Of a stretch of DNA of 64,000 bases, positions 49,826 through 62,774 are shown piece by piece. The notes beneath the pieces are model-generated. The model saw only the letters and a program-made list of their open reading frames with translations. It made no database searches and had not been told where the DNA came from. The translations under genes and the position numbers were made by a program. The stretch's first letter is position 1, and each line of letters begins with the position of its first letter. Source of the DNA: Warburgia ugandensis (lineage: Eukaryota > Streptophyta > Magnoliopsida > Canellales > Canellaceae); NCBI GenBank assembly GCA_035236585.1, contig CP141134.1, positions 23,180,414 to 23,244,413 of the forward strand. The letters are read 5' to 3'.

Positions 49826-50600
49826 ACCCAAGTGCTAGATGCCACTTTTATTTATGTAAAATTGTAATTTCTTCATACTCTCATCTTGTAATAAAAACTT
49901 GTAAATCCACACGCTTAAATCTATGCTAATTTAATCATGCTCATGTCCTATAATAAGGCTTTAAGTCCACACATTCATATCTACTTGAGTAATGATTTCA
50001 TACTCCCATAACCCACATGTTTGAAAGTATGGAGTTTTGATCTAATATGTCAACATGTAATATTAAATCATGCGCATGCATGGGTTAGGAATGAAGAATA
50101 TAAATTTCATGAATCCATGTGCACACAACACCTTTTTAAGTCATGTATGGATGAGGCATTATTTTTAAAATGGAATAAGCGATGAAAATGCACTTTATAT
50201 ATTATTTTAAGACTAGATATCACGAGGATGTGCATGTGTTTATACCATAGGAATCAACGCCAATTCTTGTGGACTAGCAAGCATCTAAAAATGATCTTAT
50301 GCAAAATGTTCATATTTAACTTATCAAATGCATGGAGATTAAATATGGAAAATTGCATGAATGATGTATGAATTCCAGCATATTTGATCACCAAAATCTT
50401 TTTCTTTTTCTTCTTTTTATAACTCCAAGGGATCATGAGCATACATACTAAAATAGGGCATCAAGATTTGCTAAAAACATGTCCAATTGATCTACTCATC
50501 GTATGCTCATCAATGATTGAGAAAAGGTAAGAAAACACCAAATCAAGATCAATAAGATTTCATGGTTTTGAAACAAACTAGTTTAGGGAAATTCCTATGG

Positions 50601-50640
50601 CTCTCTCTCTCCCACAACAAACCCCCCCCCCCCCCCCCCC
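50601..50640. repeat. Microsatellite (CT)n ... (C)n
   Basis: A short CT run followed by about 19 C residues. It is the counterpart of 32189-32224 in the other LTR. Confidence 0.9.
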
Positions 50641-51054
50641 ATGTTTTCTTATTTTCCATCTTCATGTCTTGTCTAGTTGCCAAATGGGTTTGATCTCCCT
50701 TTCAATTTTGTCATATCACAAATCTTCCAAATCTCCTCTTTCCTATCCTATAATACTCATATTCTAATCTGGTCCTAACTCTTATTAATCCTCCTGATCC
50801 TTATTTCTAACCCTTTATCTTGTTATGCTCTAGATCCTAATCTCTTTGTATTATATGTTGACTTTCTTGATGTTTAGAAATTCCTGGGATTCTCATCTAA
50901 TATCCTATATACATTTTCCTATTCTCTCTTAATCAAAATTTCCCTAAGGATTCTAATTAGGGGAAAACATTTGTTTTTTTAGATTCAATGCATTTGGATA
51001 TCCCCTAATGTGTGGACTAAAATTCTATTAAAAAGATTGTTTATTTGTTGTCAC

Positions 51055-51120
51055 AATGGCTTGAACTCTAGACCAAAGGCATACAATTCACTCTATAACT
51101 AGTTGAGGTAACTTGGCTTA
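51055..51120 (-). other. tRNA-like sequence (A box and B box) in D 5' LTR
   Basis: The minus strand reads CCTCAACTAGTTATAGAGTG, then about 21 bases, then GAGTTCAAGCC. It matches the copy at 32650-32715 and lies about 60 bases inside the LTR start. RNA polymerase III type boxes here could give an internal start or could be the relic of a tRNA-derived SINE. Confidence 0.5.
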
Positions 51121-51176
51121 GTTGTCAATTCCTTGAAAAGATAAATATTTATATTATAAAAACTCAAGTTGTTACA

Positions 51177-52089
51177 GCCAGAATGTCATACAATCACCCT
51201 CAACTTGGAAAATAGTTTTCAAAGGTGGAAATGTTTTACACTCAAAATAGAAGATATGGAAAGGACCTTATTGGCCACTCCCTATGGGGGATAGCAAGAC
51301 ATTTGGTCTCTCTCTTTAGAGGGTAGAACATATTTTTGGTTGGAGAAGTAGGACGTTTTTATTTTGGAAAGTGAAGAATATTTTAAGGTGAGAGGAGAAT
51401 ATGTTTTGAGAAGAAGAAGATATAGGAATCCTTTGCCATAGAGTTTTTTGAGTTACCTTTGAAATTTCTCCTCTTTTTGATGAGTGACATGTCAAGGGAG
51501 ATCTAGACATCAATCCTCAATCCATTCTGGGGAAGTTTTATACTCTTTTTCTTTATTTCTTTTATGTTCTTGTAATGATTAAAGATTGATCTCAATACAA
51601 TTAATTTCTATTTTCTTCATCTTTAAACTGTAGCTTGTTTTATGATGCTTTGTTTTGGTATGTAGATTCCATGAATCTAGGTACTTTTTATAGTAGATTT
51701 ACTTTTATGTTTTAGCATAGCTTATTTGTTTTGTTATAGCATAGGTTAAGAAGTTATTTTGTTCTTAGTTTATTATATGATTAAGCAACATCTTACAGCC
51801 ATCCTAGGATGGTTTTTCACCAATCCTAGGCATAGCTAAAAAATGTGTCAATCCTAGCTTAGTTAGAACACATTTTATAATTTTGTTTATGATAGTTTTA
51901 AGATGTGTTTTTCCATAGTTATAAGGCACTATTTTTTCATAGTTTTTATGTGTAGTTAACTAGATTAGTGAACATGTTAGGCACAATTTCATATGCATAA
52001 GATTAGAGTGATCCTATGAGACAAACTAGGTTTTTTTAAATATTTTTTCCTAGAAATATCTTTTGAAAACGTTAGGGTAGCCTTGAAAT
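51177..52089. other. Unassigned A+T-rich segment
   Basis: It has no protein motif. The phrase TTCTTGTAATGATTAAAGAT and the run around 51540-51750 resemble the non-coding body of Tat-type LTRs, and the Tat-type LTR end at 56531-57190 might be its continuation across the inserted LTR at 52090-56530. This is only a suggestion. Confidence 0.25.
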
Positions 52090-55000
52090 TAAAAAAAAAA
52101 TATTATTAAAAGAAAAAAGCATCATATACTTTTTTTTTTATAAAAAACCACTAAATATGGGCATCTCTAATAGAAAACTTCTCATATATCCAAAGTAAGA
52201 TATATAATAAGAGTACATTTCATAATCCTCTGTCAAACCACAAACCAACTAATAATTCCATAATGTTAGACACATAATAATTATTATTACATGTCCATCA
52301 GCAAATAAACTTAAATAATTATTCAGCTTCTAAGTTCTAGTTATCAAATAAATAATAGAGTCTCTCTATCATACTTCTCAAATGCATATAATCTCCTACT
52401 ACTCCTGTATCATTTGATCTATGTAAAACTCTAAAATCTGCACCTAAAAATGTTGTAGGAGACAAGTACTCAATGGATAAATCCCTAAACCAGGTTTGAA
52501 AATCTCAACATTTCAAATGGTATCTCATTATTAAAATAATATATGGAAATGATATCAACAATAACAATTTTAACAATAGTATATGATTTATGAATCACAA
52601 ATAATGCCTCAAAAGTGAATAATAACATCAAATAATCTCATGTATCCTAATAACTAACAAAACATATATCAGAATGGTAGTATCCTATCATAAGCCACAT
52701 AGGAAATGGTCTAAAGTCTCGATAAAGAGCTTAGACATGGTCACTATGCACACAGTGGAAAACATCCCTCATCTACACTTACCCATAGATGCCAATGGAT
52801 TACACCACTTTCATGAGGAGGCAAATCAGATAGGAAGTAATCTACCCATGACACATACTTCCCTAACTGGGCAATAACTTGGTAGGTATCCTATTCGGAG
52901 ATCAGGAACCAATTTGACCCTCCTAGCATAGACCATGGGGTATAATAGCCCTTGTACAACTAACTCTACTCACCAAATAGCTTAGCACCTTAGTTCCATA
53001 TCAAATTTCTCACCCACATAGGGTCAACACATGAGCATTTATCACAAAATCTCACCCACAAGGTCCACAAATAAGCATCACATACCTGAGCATGATCATT
53101 CAAACATAGTCGCATCACATAACATAGGGAAATCAAGCCAATAGAAGTATCCAATGACTTAAGCTCATTAGTGATACTCGTACACAATATAAACACATCA
53201 ATTAACTTTTGATAATTGTATCATACGCCTCGTAGCAATCTAAAACCACCACAAATATCCAAAATTCTTACTCACTATCAAAACAAAAATTAAATTGATT
53301 GTGAGAGTTTTCAAACTATCCAAAGTATTAGAAAAGTGTCTTGGATGTAATTCATCTTCTCCATAAGTTCTTTTCTGTAGTTTTAAAACTTTTGAATTTC
53401 ATACAACAAATTTATGTCCAGGATAGTTTACAAGCAGTATCATGAGTATGATAACTCATGTCCGACTAATCACATGTTGAGTTACTCTATCTTGTAGGTT
53501 ATTGATTTAGTTAAAATGATTGATCTTTCAATCCCCAAGATTTATACAGTAACCAAATTTCTTATAAATTTAATACATAGTGTCCACCCATTAATCAGTA
53601 GCTAGTAATAATGCCTAACATCCTACCATTGATTCAATGACCTAAATACCTTATTTTATAATATATAAAAAATTATTTCATATCATTCCTTATTAAATAA
53701 TATTTGCATCCATATAATTTTTAACCTAGATGATGTTTTCATTATACTTAGATTATCAATCTTTACAAATGACTCTCAGCATGAAACACTGTTCGGCAGT
53801 TAGTATCCTTCCTTGCATAATGACCATTTTCCTATATCAATTCTTATCCAAATTGCGCAAAATTTTAATTGAGAAATAATTATAATTGTTAGAAAATATG
53901 GTTAAATTTTCACATAAAAAATCTAAATTTTGATTCCCAAACCATTAAGAGATGTCCCATAGGGTTTTCATCTAGTTAGATAGAGATGTAAACAATATCT
54001 TATTGGTCTTCCTTCGATCAATTCCTAGGTCAAATCTCATTAAAATATCATAAAATTTTAAATTTGTTATTAGAGACAAGTATAAATAATGTGGTTAAAA
54101 TTTCATCCAAAAAATCCATTTTTTGGAATTCAAACCAAAGACATATTAATATATAGGTCATTCAAATAATAAGCAGGGTAGAGAAATCCTAAAATCAGCA
54201 ATGCCTTGTTCTCTATTTCTCTTATAAACTCATGGAGATTTTTAGATATAGATAACTAGATATTATTAATAATTAAGTTTGGAATTTGATCCTAATATTT
54301 TGTGAACAAAACAACCATAATAAGTATTTCAAAATATGCATAGTTTCTAAAGAGTTTAGACAGGTAGACAGTACAACATAGAACCTGAAATTATGATATG
54401 AACATGAAGCTTTTCTTACCAGAATCCTTAAAGATTTAATTGCTATGAAACTAACTTAAAAAATAACTACACATGTTAAATTGACTATTAAAAGCCTACC
54501 CTAACATCATTTCATCATAAGAGAGACAAAATTGAAACTAGCCTAAAAATAGTACATGATCTCCTTGAAATAAATAATAATTTTTGCATGAAGTAACTTA
54601 AAAACCCTTGCCTAAATATTTATCCATCCCCTACCTCATTTCTCCTCCTTATTTTTTCCTCCTTCTACCTTTTTTCTCCTCTTTTTCTTCTAGTTTCCCC
54701 CTTGCTTGGCAGCCTCCCTTGCATTGTACCTTTCTTTTCTACTTGTCCCCTTGCTTGCAGACTTGTGCTCCACATTCTTTCTCAAATCTAAGCTTAGATG
54801 TCCTTTTATAGATTTCACCTCATTGGTTATTTTGGTTAGCTAGGAATTATTCTCCTAGTGTTCTTATCCAAACTCCCTTATTGGTTGCTTATTTCCCAAG
54901 TCTCCCTAGGCTGGTCCCTTTATAACACTTTTCCTATTCCAACTAATCTTGGTGTTTTTTCTTATTTGGACTTCCTATTTGGGTTTCCCTAATTTGATTA

Positions 55001-56530
55001 GGTATTTGAGTCTTGTAATATTTCCTAATTCTCCATGCATTAGCTAAGTGTTTAAGTTCATTATATTTAGTCAAAATTCAATAGAATTAGCTAGTTTTTA
55101 ACTTAACTAAGGAGTCCTACATTTGTTAGGACTCTAAAGAGTTCTTGGACTTGTGAGCTTTTGACTGCTCTATATGGGTTGACATCATTTACAAAAGTAT
55201 ATCCAGGCAAGCCCATACAATCTAGCCTAATTGCTTTCCCTAACTTGGGCCTCAATCCTAATATTCTAATGCACATATGTTCCATGTTTTATAGGTTGTG
55301 TCTCAGCACTACACTCTCTCAACTCTTAATCTTATGCTACACACTCTCCTAATGCACTTAGGACTCTCATTTTCGAACCTAATTTTACCAGAAATCATCC
55401 ATCATAAGTCATCTTAAATTCACATTCACATGAATCTCCTAAGCCCCCTAAAAGTAGTTGTGTCCCCTAGGGTTAAAAATATCACTTCTAATCATAAGAC
55501 AGCTACACTATCTACTTAAGATTCCATTTGTCAAGTGTGTGTATGAGTGTGGGTCATGTTTCCTCAACCAACCATACCTACTCTTCCTTTGCTAGTTAGG
55601 AGATTCTTCATGTTATAATCCTTACCCTTCATCTCTCTTAAGGTCCATCATCTCACTCTCTAACTCTCTCACTTTCTAATAGTCACATTTTTTGCTTAAA
55701 TATCATTTTTATCAAGGAGTCCTATTTGAAATAGGAATCTCATATATATTGCTTTTATGGGACATTGGGATGCTCTAATTGGGCTAGCTTCTCATGGCCA
55801 AAACATCCTAGTATCATTTGTTTCTTAGCCTATTTGTGTCTCTTAGTTTAGGCTCACATTTAGTATCCTGGTTCCATCCTAGGAATCCTAGTTCCTTTAG
55901 GTCTCTTATGAGCTCTTAGCATATGGGCTTGGGCCATCTTGTATGGGCTCATATGACTAGAGGAAATCCTCCTATGCTAGTTTATGGTTGTCCAAATCAA
56001 TGTGCTCCACAATTTCATGTTTTGAAGGTTGTCTTTACCATAATGCATTCTCTTTTGAATAAATCCTAGTCCTCTATCTCAATGAAATCCATCAGGTAAC
56101 TCTATAACTAATCTCACATGCTCTTAAGCAATTCTATCCTATCCTTCCATACCAGACTTCACTTAAGATTTTATATATTCATTGAAAGATTTAAGATCTC
56201 TCACTCTCTCTGGGTTTTCTAGTTTCATATAACCAATTTTGACAGGCTTAATCCTGGACCCTTCATTTCTCATCATGTGATCATCACCTCAACCTGAATC
56301 TCTCATTAGTTCTCATTTCATTAGGATAACTCATCTTATCATGCTTAACCTATCTAAATAAGTATTCCTTTTGTGTAATTTTCTCCAAAAGAATATCAGA
56401 TCAACTATATGTGTTTTGAACTCTAGACCTAAGTCTCTCCTATACTCAATATTACCACATAAGAAACTTACATTCATTGATATAACCATGAATTTCAACA
56501 TATTTATTATGTTAAATTCAAGATGTTACA
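52090..56530 (-). repeat. Probable solo LTR of a gypsy element
   Basis: The minus strand starts TGTAACATCTTGAATT at 56530, the usual start form of these gypsy LTRs, with a B-box-like GGTCTAGAGTTCAAA about 110 bases inside, as in D. Near the other end (about 52470-52440) ACAACATTTTTAGGTGCAGA matches the conserved region shortly before the end of chromovirus LTRs. No internal domain follows. The end near 52090 (GGCTACCCTAA) is uncertain, and I found no target duplication. Confidence 0.45.
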
Positions 56531-57190
56531 TCTTAGCAAACCATTAGGTGAACCCACTAATTAGTTTATAATGGTCTAAACCTCTTTTAAAATTTGATTT
56601 TGAAATTAATCTCAATTTGGAAAAAGTAAAATTATCCTTAGTACAATCCTTTGCTTATATGTTATAATTTTTAATGGTAGATTCTTTGAATTATATCCTT
56701 ACTTTATGAGAGCTATATTTTACATCAAATTCTTTGAATACTATCTTTTGCTTCCATGTTATTTTTTTCATAGTAGATTGTTAGAATTAATCCTTGCTCT
56801 GCTATAATTAAATTTTACATAAAATTCCTAGGATTTGATAAACTACTTAGTTTTAATGTTTAATACTTTTTAAAATTAATTTTTCAAAGAAAATGATTTT
56901 TTAGGAAATAATCATAGTTTTCATTTAATTCTTGAGTTATAAAATAAATAATAAGTGGTGGACCCTAATGCTAGCTTAGGTGATTTCTAATCTTAGCTTT
57001 TAATCTTAGTTCATATTTCCTAAATCAATTCAATCTTATCTCATCTATTGGATCTCATTCACAATTTCCTTTTAATTTAATGCATCATTTTAGGTTATTA
57101 GAATAGAATAATTTAGTGCTTATTTTTCGTCTCTATGGATTCGACCTTACAAAATACTACAATGATCAAGTATGCACTTGCAGGAATTAA
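56531..57190 (+). repeat. Tat-type LTR end
   Basis: CGTCTCTATGGATTCGACCT (57131-57150) followed by TATGCACTTGCAGG (about 57171-57185) is the typical end of Tat-group LTRs in plants. The upstream part is A+T-rich and has no other landmark. Confidence 0.45.
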
Positions 57191-57194
57191 CTCA

Positions 57195-58925
57195 AGCATG
57201 TGGGTTGATGTAGAATGGGAAAGTGATTGTCTATGCTCCTCGACAACTATAAAAGCATGAGGTTAGTTACCCTACTCATGATTTGGAGCAGGCAACTATG
57301 TTTTTTTCCATAGACTGCATTACTTGTATGTGAAAAGTTTGCTGTGTTCACAAATCATAAGTCTCAGGTAATCATCTCATAGCAAGACTTGAACATGAGG
57401 CAAAGGAGATGGATGGACTACTTAAAAGACTATGACTTCTCCATCTAATATCATCTAGGAAAGGCTAATGCAGTCACCAATGTGTTGAGCCAAAAGAAGG
57501 AAGGGATGTGTGTGAGCATGCTTTAGAGTACATGGAAATTGCTACAAGAAGTGGATAGGTGCATACTAGAATAGGGATGGTAAACCATTCATGAAAAATG
57601 GTGATGAAATATGCCATTGTTGATAGAGTCTTTTAGATGTAGAGGACAATGACGAGACATAAGTCACTAGTTAGGAAGCTAAACTTCACTAGGGAAGTGG
57701 ACGCTAGTGTTCGGATGCATGGAGATTGGTGGACCTAGTTGCCAAATTGAGGCAAGAACCTCAAGAAGACACACCAATCATACTATATCTTTCATCCAAG
57801 TGGAACAAAAATTTACTAGGATTTGAAAAGACACTTCTAGTGGAATGACATGAAATTTTGCTAGTCAAGGCCGATGCTTGAAATATCAACAAGTCAAGGC
57901 CGAGCATCTAATGTCAATTGAACTTTTGCAACCCCTTGAGATCCCTAATGGAAGCAGGATCATATCACATTGAACTTAATTGTTGGTTTTCCTAGGACAT
58001 CACGAGGGAGTGACATGATATGGGTCATAGTTGATTTGCTAAAGATATTGTCACACTTCCTTCTATCTGATAAAATCAATCTTCTGACATTTTGGCATGC
58101 TATACATTCAAGAAGTTGTGAGTTTGCATGGGATATAGGTGACTATCACTTTTGACAGAGATAGCTGGTTCACTTTGTAGTTTTAGAGAGGTGTGTAGGA
58201 GTCTTTGGGATCATCATTAAACTTTAGTATGACTTTTCATCCTCAGATGAATGGTGAGTCTCAAAGGATAATTCAAACTCTAAAAGACATGCTAAGAACA
58301 TATGCAATTAAATAGAAGGGGAACTAGGACAAGAGTCTACCCTTGGTTGAGTTCACATATAATAATAGTTTCCACACAAGCATCAAAATGCTCCATATGA
58401 AGCTTTGTATGAGAGACCTTGCCATTCATAGACATGCTAGAAGGAAGTTTGGGAGAACAAATTTTTACAGTAAGAAGTCATGGAATAGAGAACTAATAAG
58501 GTGAAACTTATCTGAAAGTGGCTCTTTGTAGCTCAAAGTAGATAGAAAAGCTACTCCAAAAAGAGGCAGAGGGACTTGGAGTTCGAGGTTGGTTACCATG
58601 TATTTTTAAGGATCTCCCTAAACAAGAGGGTCATGAGGTTTGGAATGAAAGCAAAACTAAGTCCTTAATTCATCGATTCCTTTAAGATTATGGACAGGAT
58701 TGGTATGATGGCATATTGGCTAGCCTTATTGCCTTAGCTATCAAAAGTTCACAATGTTATTCACATTTCTACACTATGAAGGTATGTGCCTAACTATTCA
58801 CATGTGTTTGAAAATTTTCCAACCAAGCTACAACTAGATCTAACATTTGTGACAAAAATGGTTCGAATTTTGGACACACAAGATTGAAACTTGAATTATG
58901 ACACAAATGAGCTACCTTGGTAGCA
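57195..58925 (+). pseudogene. Gypsy pol pseudogene E: RNase H and integrase
   Basis: Plus-strand remains of chromovirus pol, starting abruptly inside RNase H: GKVIVYAPRQL, KHEVSYPTHDLE (about 57217-57290), then a KANAV.DVLS-like end (about 57465). Integrase: MNLIVGFPRTSRGSDMIWVI (from 57970), TFDRDSWFT (about 58148), GSSLNFSMTFHPQMNGESQR (about 58208-58268), LPLVEFTYNNSFHTSI. The tail has RFGMKAKLSP and KVHNVIHISTL.RYVP. Two catalytic residues are lost: the first Asp is Asn (MNL for MDF) and the Glu is Gln (GESQR for GQSER). Stops and frameshifts are many. The front half of the element is missing at the junction with the Tat-type LTR. Confidence 0.85.
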
Positions 58926-61459
58926 ACTAGGTTTTTTACATGAAAACTGAAGAGGGTATATAAAAAGGAAGATAAAATGACCGTTAATAGGAGTGAACAA
59001 CTAAACAAAGAATAGACGATGCTTCCTCTCAATTTCTCCTTCTTTCTTATTGATTTTCTTGGATCGATCAAGTTTTTTTTTTTTTCTAAATCTCATGTTT
59101 TGCCACCAATAATCAGAGAAGTATTATTATTGTTATCAATTTCTAAACCAAAATAGGTGGTAGCAATGATGATATACCCAAACCTAACAATATTTTATAT
59201 CTTCAATGATACATTCATCTTCTCGAACAACAGCAGCCACAAATCTCCATCGGCAACCGTAGTGGATGAAAGATCAAAGTTGGATCTAGGGTTTTTTCAA
59301 GTTTATTCTTAGTCTAGGTCATTGATCTATCATTAGTAAAGTAGATATGTGTTTCTCCACCTCTCATTATCATATTCACTTATCCATGGTCAAAAGATGG
59401 ATTTAAGCTTTGTTCTTCCCATGTCTCCTCTCTATTTGCTGGATGATAACATATCCTAGTTTCTTAACATTTCTCAGCTTTTGACTCAGTGATCTTTGGT
59501 TGGAAAGTAGACCTGAGTTATACAAAGTACCAAACATGTTGACACATTGTTTGACAACCAAAAGTGTGTGTTGATAAGTTTGGACCTCTTTTTCTTTGTC
59601 TGTTCATAGATTTATAATTGAAAGTGTAGATCTACGATAAAAATGTAGATTTATAATTCCCTCTATCTCTTTCTTAGTTTTTAGTGGCCAATCAACAAGT
59701 TGAGAACCAATTTGCGATTTTATGGTTCTCTACACAAGGATTGATGGTCAAGAAACCAAATCGATGATCATCAATTTGTTGACTCTATTTAATGATCAAT
59801 GTTTTGATTAACCATGGAAGATCTTGATTAGTATTTCTCACTATCTTTGACTCTTAAATTATACTCATCGACTAATCTTGGAAGATCTAAACCATTCGAT
59901 CACAGGTAGGCGGTTCCTAGATTACCAAATTTTAAATGGGTTAAGATTTATATATGGATTTGATGTGGTATATGGTCTACAGTCTGGTTTTGGTCTAAGT
60001 TTGATTTGTATCTAGATTTGATGTTATATGGTTGGTCATTTGATTTTTGGGTCATATGCCCTCTTATGTTTGTTTCTTGGCTGAAATAAATGCTTTGTAA
60101 ATGATAAATTTTGCCTTTCAAAGTGATGTTTGGCATGTTCAATTTTTAGATTGTTGCTATGCCCTCCTCTATTTAATTCTTGGCTTAAGTGAGTGCCTTA
60201 TAAATAATGGTTTTTGGATTTCAATAGATGCTTGGCACGTACATTTTGTTAGAATGTTGCTATGCCTTTTTACATTAGATTTTTAGCTTAAATAAGAGTT
60301 TTGTTTAAGACTTCGTGAGTCATTGAGGATATAGAAGTACTCTAGATTTCATGCCTTAGATAGGGGGATGGTGATGAAGCCTTATACACATCAAACACTA
60401 GAGGTGATAAGTATCCAATGCCCAAAGAGTGCCATCTCAATTGTAATGATCAAGGCACCATTTCAATGTTAGTTGTAGGCCCCATGAGGATACGATGGTG
60501 AGTCCCTCCCGGGTATTAGTAGGCACACAATTCAACCAAGCTGCTCATGAGCATAGTGTGATCCCATATGTTTTGTATTTATGCTCTAGGAGAGTGAGAT
60601 GGTGTTTCGAAATTAGAACCTATGAATTGGTTGCAAGATGAGTACTCATGACCAGTTTGGCAGATGATTCCAATGTGTGTTTGGATATTTGTTGGCACAA
60701 GTCAGTGTTGCAATTGTGGCTTTAACGTTTTATCATTTTAGCGAGATTTAATGCATCATTTTACACTTAAACTATCAAGTTATGATTATTTCACCTATGT
60801 AAATAGAGATGTTGGGATGCATGCTATATGAATGCCATTGAATGATTATGATGTATTGCATGGTACAACTAATAAGAAGTTATTGTAAAATTTTGTATGA
60901 ACGACAATGTGTCCTTAAAGGCATATAGTATGTACATATGAGATGCATGTGGTGATGTCATACATTTCAATTTTGTAGTCCTAGTTCTACTTGTTGGGTG
61001 TACTCACATACTCCGCCTACAAATACAATGCAGATTATTTTGGAAAGACCAAGAGCATGGAGTGAAGGACCTAGAGATAAGAATTGAGAATGAAATGGGA
61101 TACATAAGACACTTTAGAATTTATTTTTCTTTTGTTAAATTGTTGATTATGAATGTAGTCATGCAAAAACTATTAAATCATGTTTTAGTGCCTATTACAT
61201 TGTAATTATCACATGACTGACACACCTTGGGCATGCTTTTTGAAATGAAATGGACTTTGATGGGACTCAAACCTAAGTTTTGTATTTTTGATGTGCAAGT
61301 TAAGGTTGGCTAATACTAGAAATTTTTTAAAACAATTTCAATGAAAACATTTTTTCACATGATATTTACAATTTCATTTATAAATGAAATATTTCAAATA
61401 GGGATCTCACCTTTCAAAAATAATTTAAGATAATATAATGGAAAACCTAGGTTGCCACA
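58926..61459 (+). repeat. 3' LTR of element E, probably truncated at its start
   Basis: Directly after the truncated pol tail comes LTR-type DNA with a TATA box at 58957-58966 and, near the end, the chromovirus LTR landmarks GTTGGGTGTACTCACATACT (about 60993) and AAACCTAGGTTGCCACA ending at 61459. No clear TGTAA start lies between pol and the TATA box, so part of the upstream region seems deleted. Minus- and plus-strand frames of 60-93 codons here are not recognisable. Confidence 0.6.
58957..58966 (+). promoter_or_regulatory. TATA box of E LTR
   Basis: TATATAAAAA in a purine-rich context, correctly placed for an LTR promoter reading to the right. Confidence 0.5.
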
Positions 61460-61925
61460 TGAGCACCCAAGACTTGATTTGGGGCTCGCTTTGAGTAACT
61501 CTACAGAAGCAGGTGCCCTGGGCATGATTCTGGGCCCGCTTTGAATTACTTTAGAGAAGCAAGCACCCAACACAAGCATAGGGGCCCACTTTATATGGTT
61601 CTAAAGAATTAGGCCCCAAGACATGGATTAGAGCTTACTTGACCATTCCTGGGAAAGCAAGTGCGAAAGACATCAATCAAGGGTTGGTTGACTATTGCAA
61701 GGAAAGTGCCTAAGAAATCAACTAGGGCACACTTAACTATTTCTGGAAAAGCAATTGCTCAAGGAATCAATCAAGTCCTACTTGATCATTTTTGAGGAAA
61801 GCAAGTGCATAGAACCCTAATCAAGGCTAGCTTGACCATTCTGGGAAGGGAAGTGCCCAGGACATCAATTGGGATCCACTTGACCATTTTTGAGAGAGTA
61901 AGCATTCATGATACTTATTGGGTCC
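61460..61925. repeat. ~48-bp degenerate tandem repeats
   Basis: About nine units with the pattern GGAAAGCAAGTGC..A.GACATCAATCAAGG.CC.ACTTGACCATTTxTG. The best units lie between 61660 and 61910; the first units (61460-61640) have diverged to AGAGAAGCA.GCACCC... GGGCCCGCTTTGA. They begin exactly at the end of the E LTR. Confidence 0.75.
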
Positions 61926-62774
61926 CACATGTCTCTTTCTTTTTCTTCCTCTCTTTTTTATTCTTTAATGCTTAATAAAGCAAGTGCATGTCCAGTTTAG
62001 TTGGAAATGGCTCGACTTTGCTTGTTTTGCATTTTTAGTTTAAGTGAGCACTTACCCTTTTGAGCATAATATGAATTTGAACAAGTGGTGGGCATTTTAT
62101 TTTAGTTAGAAAAGGGGACCAGTTTGCTTTCTAACCTCTTATTCAAATTTAGTCAAGAGTTTAAACTCTTTTTAAACACAAAAAATGCACTTTTTTTAGT
62201 GGAAAATGAGCATGGTCTAGTAGATGTAGAAAGGGGCACATCTTGGTTATCAACGAGACCCATTCTGATGAGACCCATTCTGATTTTTTTCATATGATTG
62301 AATCTAACAACTTCTCAAGGCATGGTGGATGCTACCTCATAATAGAAAATTTGTTGAGAGAAAGAATGGGTCCTGCTCCCAGGGCATGGTGGGAGCTATC
62401 CTAGATGAGAGTGGGACCCAAAATAGGAAAAAAGGAGATGGCTGAGTAAGTGAGAGGGATATGCAGAAAGGAAATCACTCTTTTGAAAACTTACTCTTTG
62501 GAGAATGACAATAAGGTTTTCTCTCTTAAAAATGGTAGAATTTTAACTATCTTTTTTTTTTAATACTCTTTCTCTCGTTTATGAGAAAACAAGGGGTATT
62601 TATAGGCTTCCTAGGAGACTAAGTGGGTAAGAGATTACAAAAAGGTCATTTAGTGGGAAGGAGGGAAGAGGGAGTTAGAGAGAGAGAGAAGTAAGAATGT
62701 GGAATAAGGAGCGGAAGTGGGCTGGAGGGAGGGAGTCACGAAAGTGTGGAAGAGAAAGCAAGGAGAAAAGGGGT
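61926..62774. other. Non-coding A+T-rich stretch with possible minus-strand TATA box
   Basis: No open frame of note. The minus strand has CCTATAAATACCCC (62608-62595), a good TATA context. A 15-base direct repeat GAGACCCATTCTGAT occurs twice around 62258-62285. The layout resembles the promoter and leader of an LTR reading to the left, but no termini were found. Confidence 0.35.
62595..62608 (-). promoter_or_regulatory. Possible TATA box, minus strand
   Basis: CCTATAAATACCCC on the minus strand, with the tandem repeats at 62775-63100 upstream of it. Confidence 0.4.

Larger units (their letters stand above)
49829..51176 (-). repeat. 5' LTR of D, part right of the CACTA element (LTR start)
   Basis: The minus strand starts TGTAACAACTTGAG at 51176. 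It includes the tRNA-like sequence (51055-51120) and a CT/poly-C microsatellite (about 50600-50640), as in the left LTR. It joins 38132 across the CACTA insertion. Confidence 0.85.

Noticed and set aside
51055-51120. Functional tRNA gene
   Set aside because: A- and B-box-like blocks are present but no acceptor or anticodon stem closes, and it sits at a fixed place inside an LTR. Kept only as a tRNA-like sequence.
51177-51181. GCCAG as a target duplication for element D
   Set aside because: The corresponding bases beside the other LTR end (29170-29174, reversed GATAG) do not match, and that end seems rearranged.
54608-54811. 67-codon frame with a hydrophobic Phe/Leu/Ser-rich N-terminus, like a signal peptide
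   Set aside because: It is a pyrimidine-rich stretch inside a probable LTR; such runs often mimic membrane segments.
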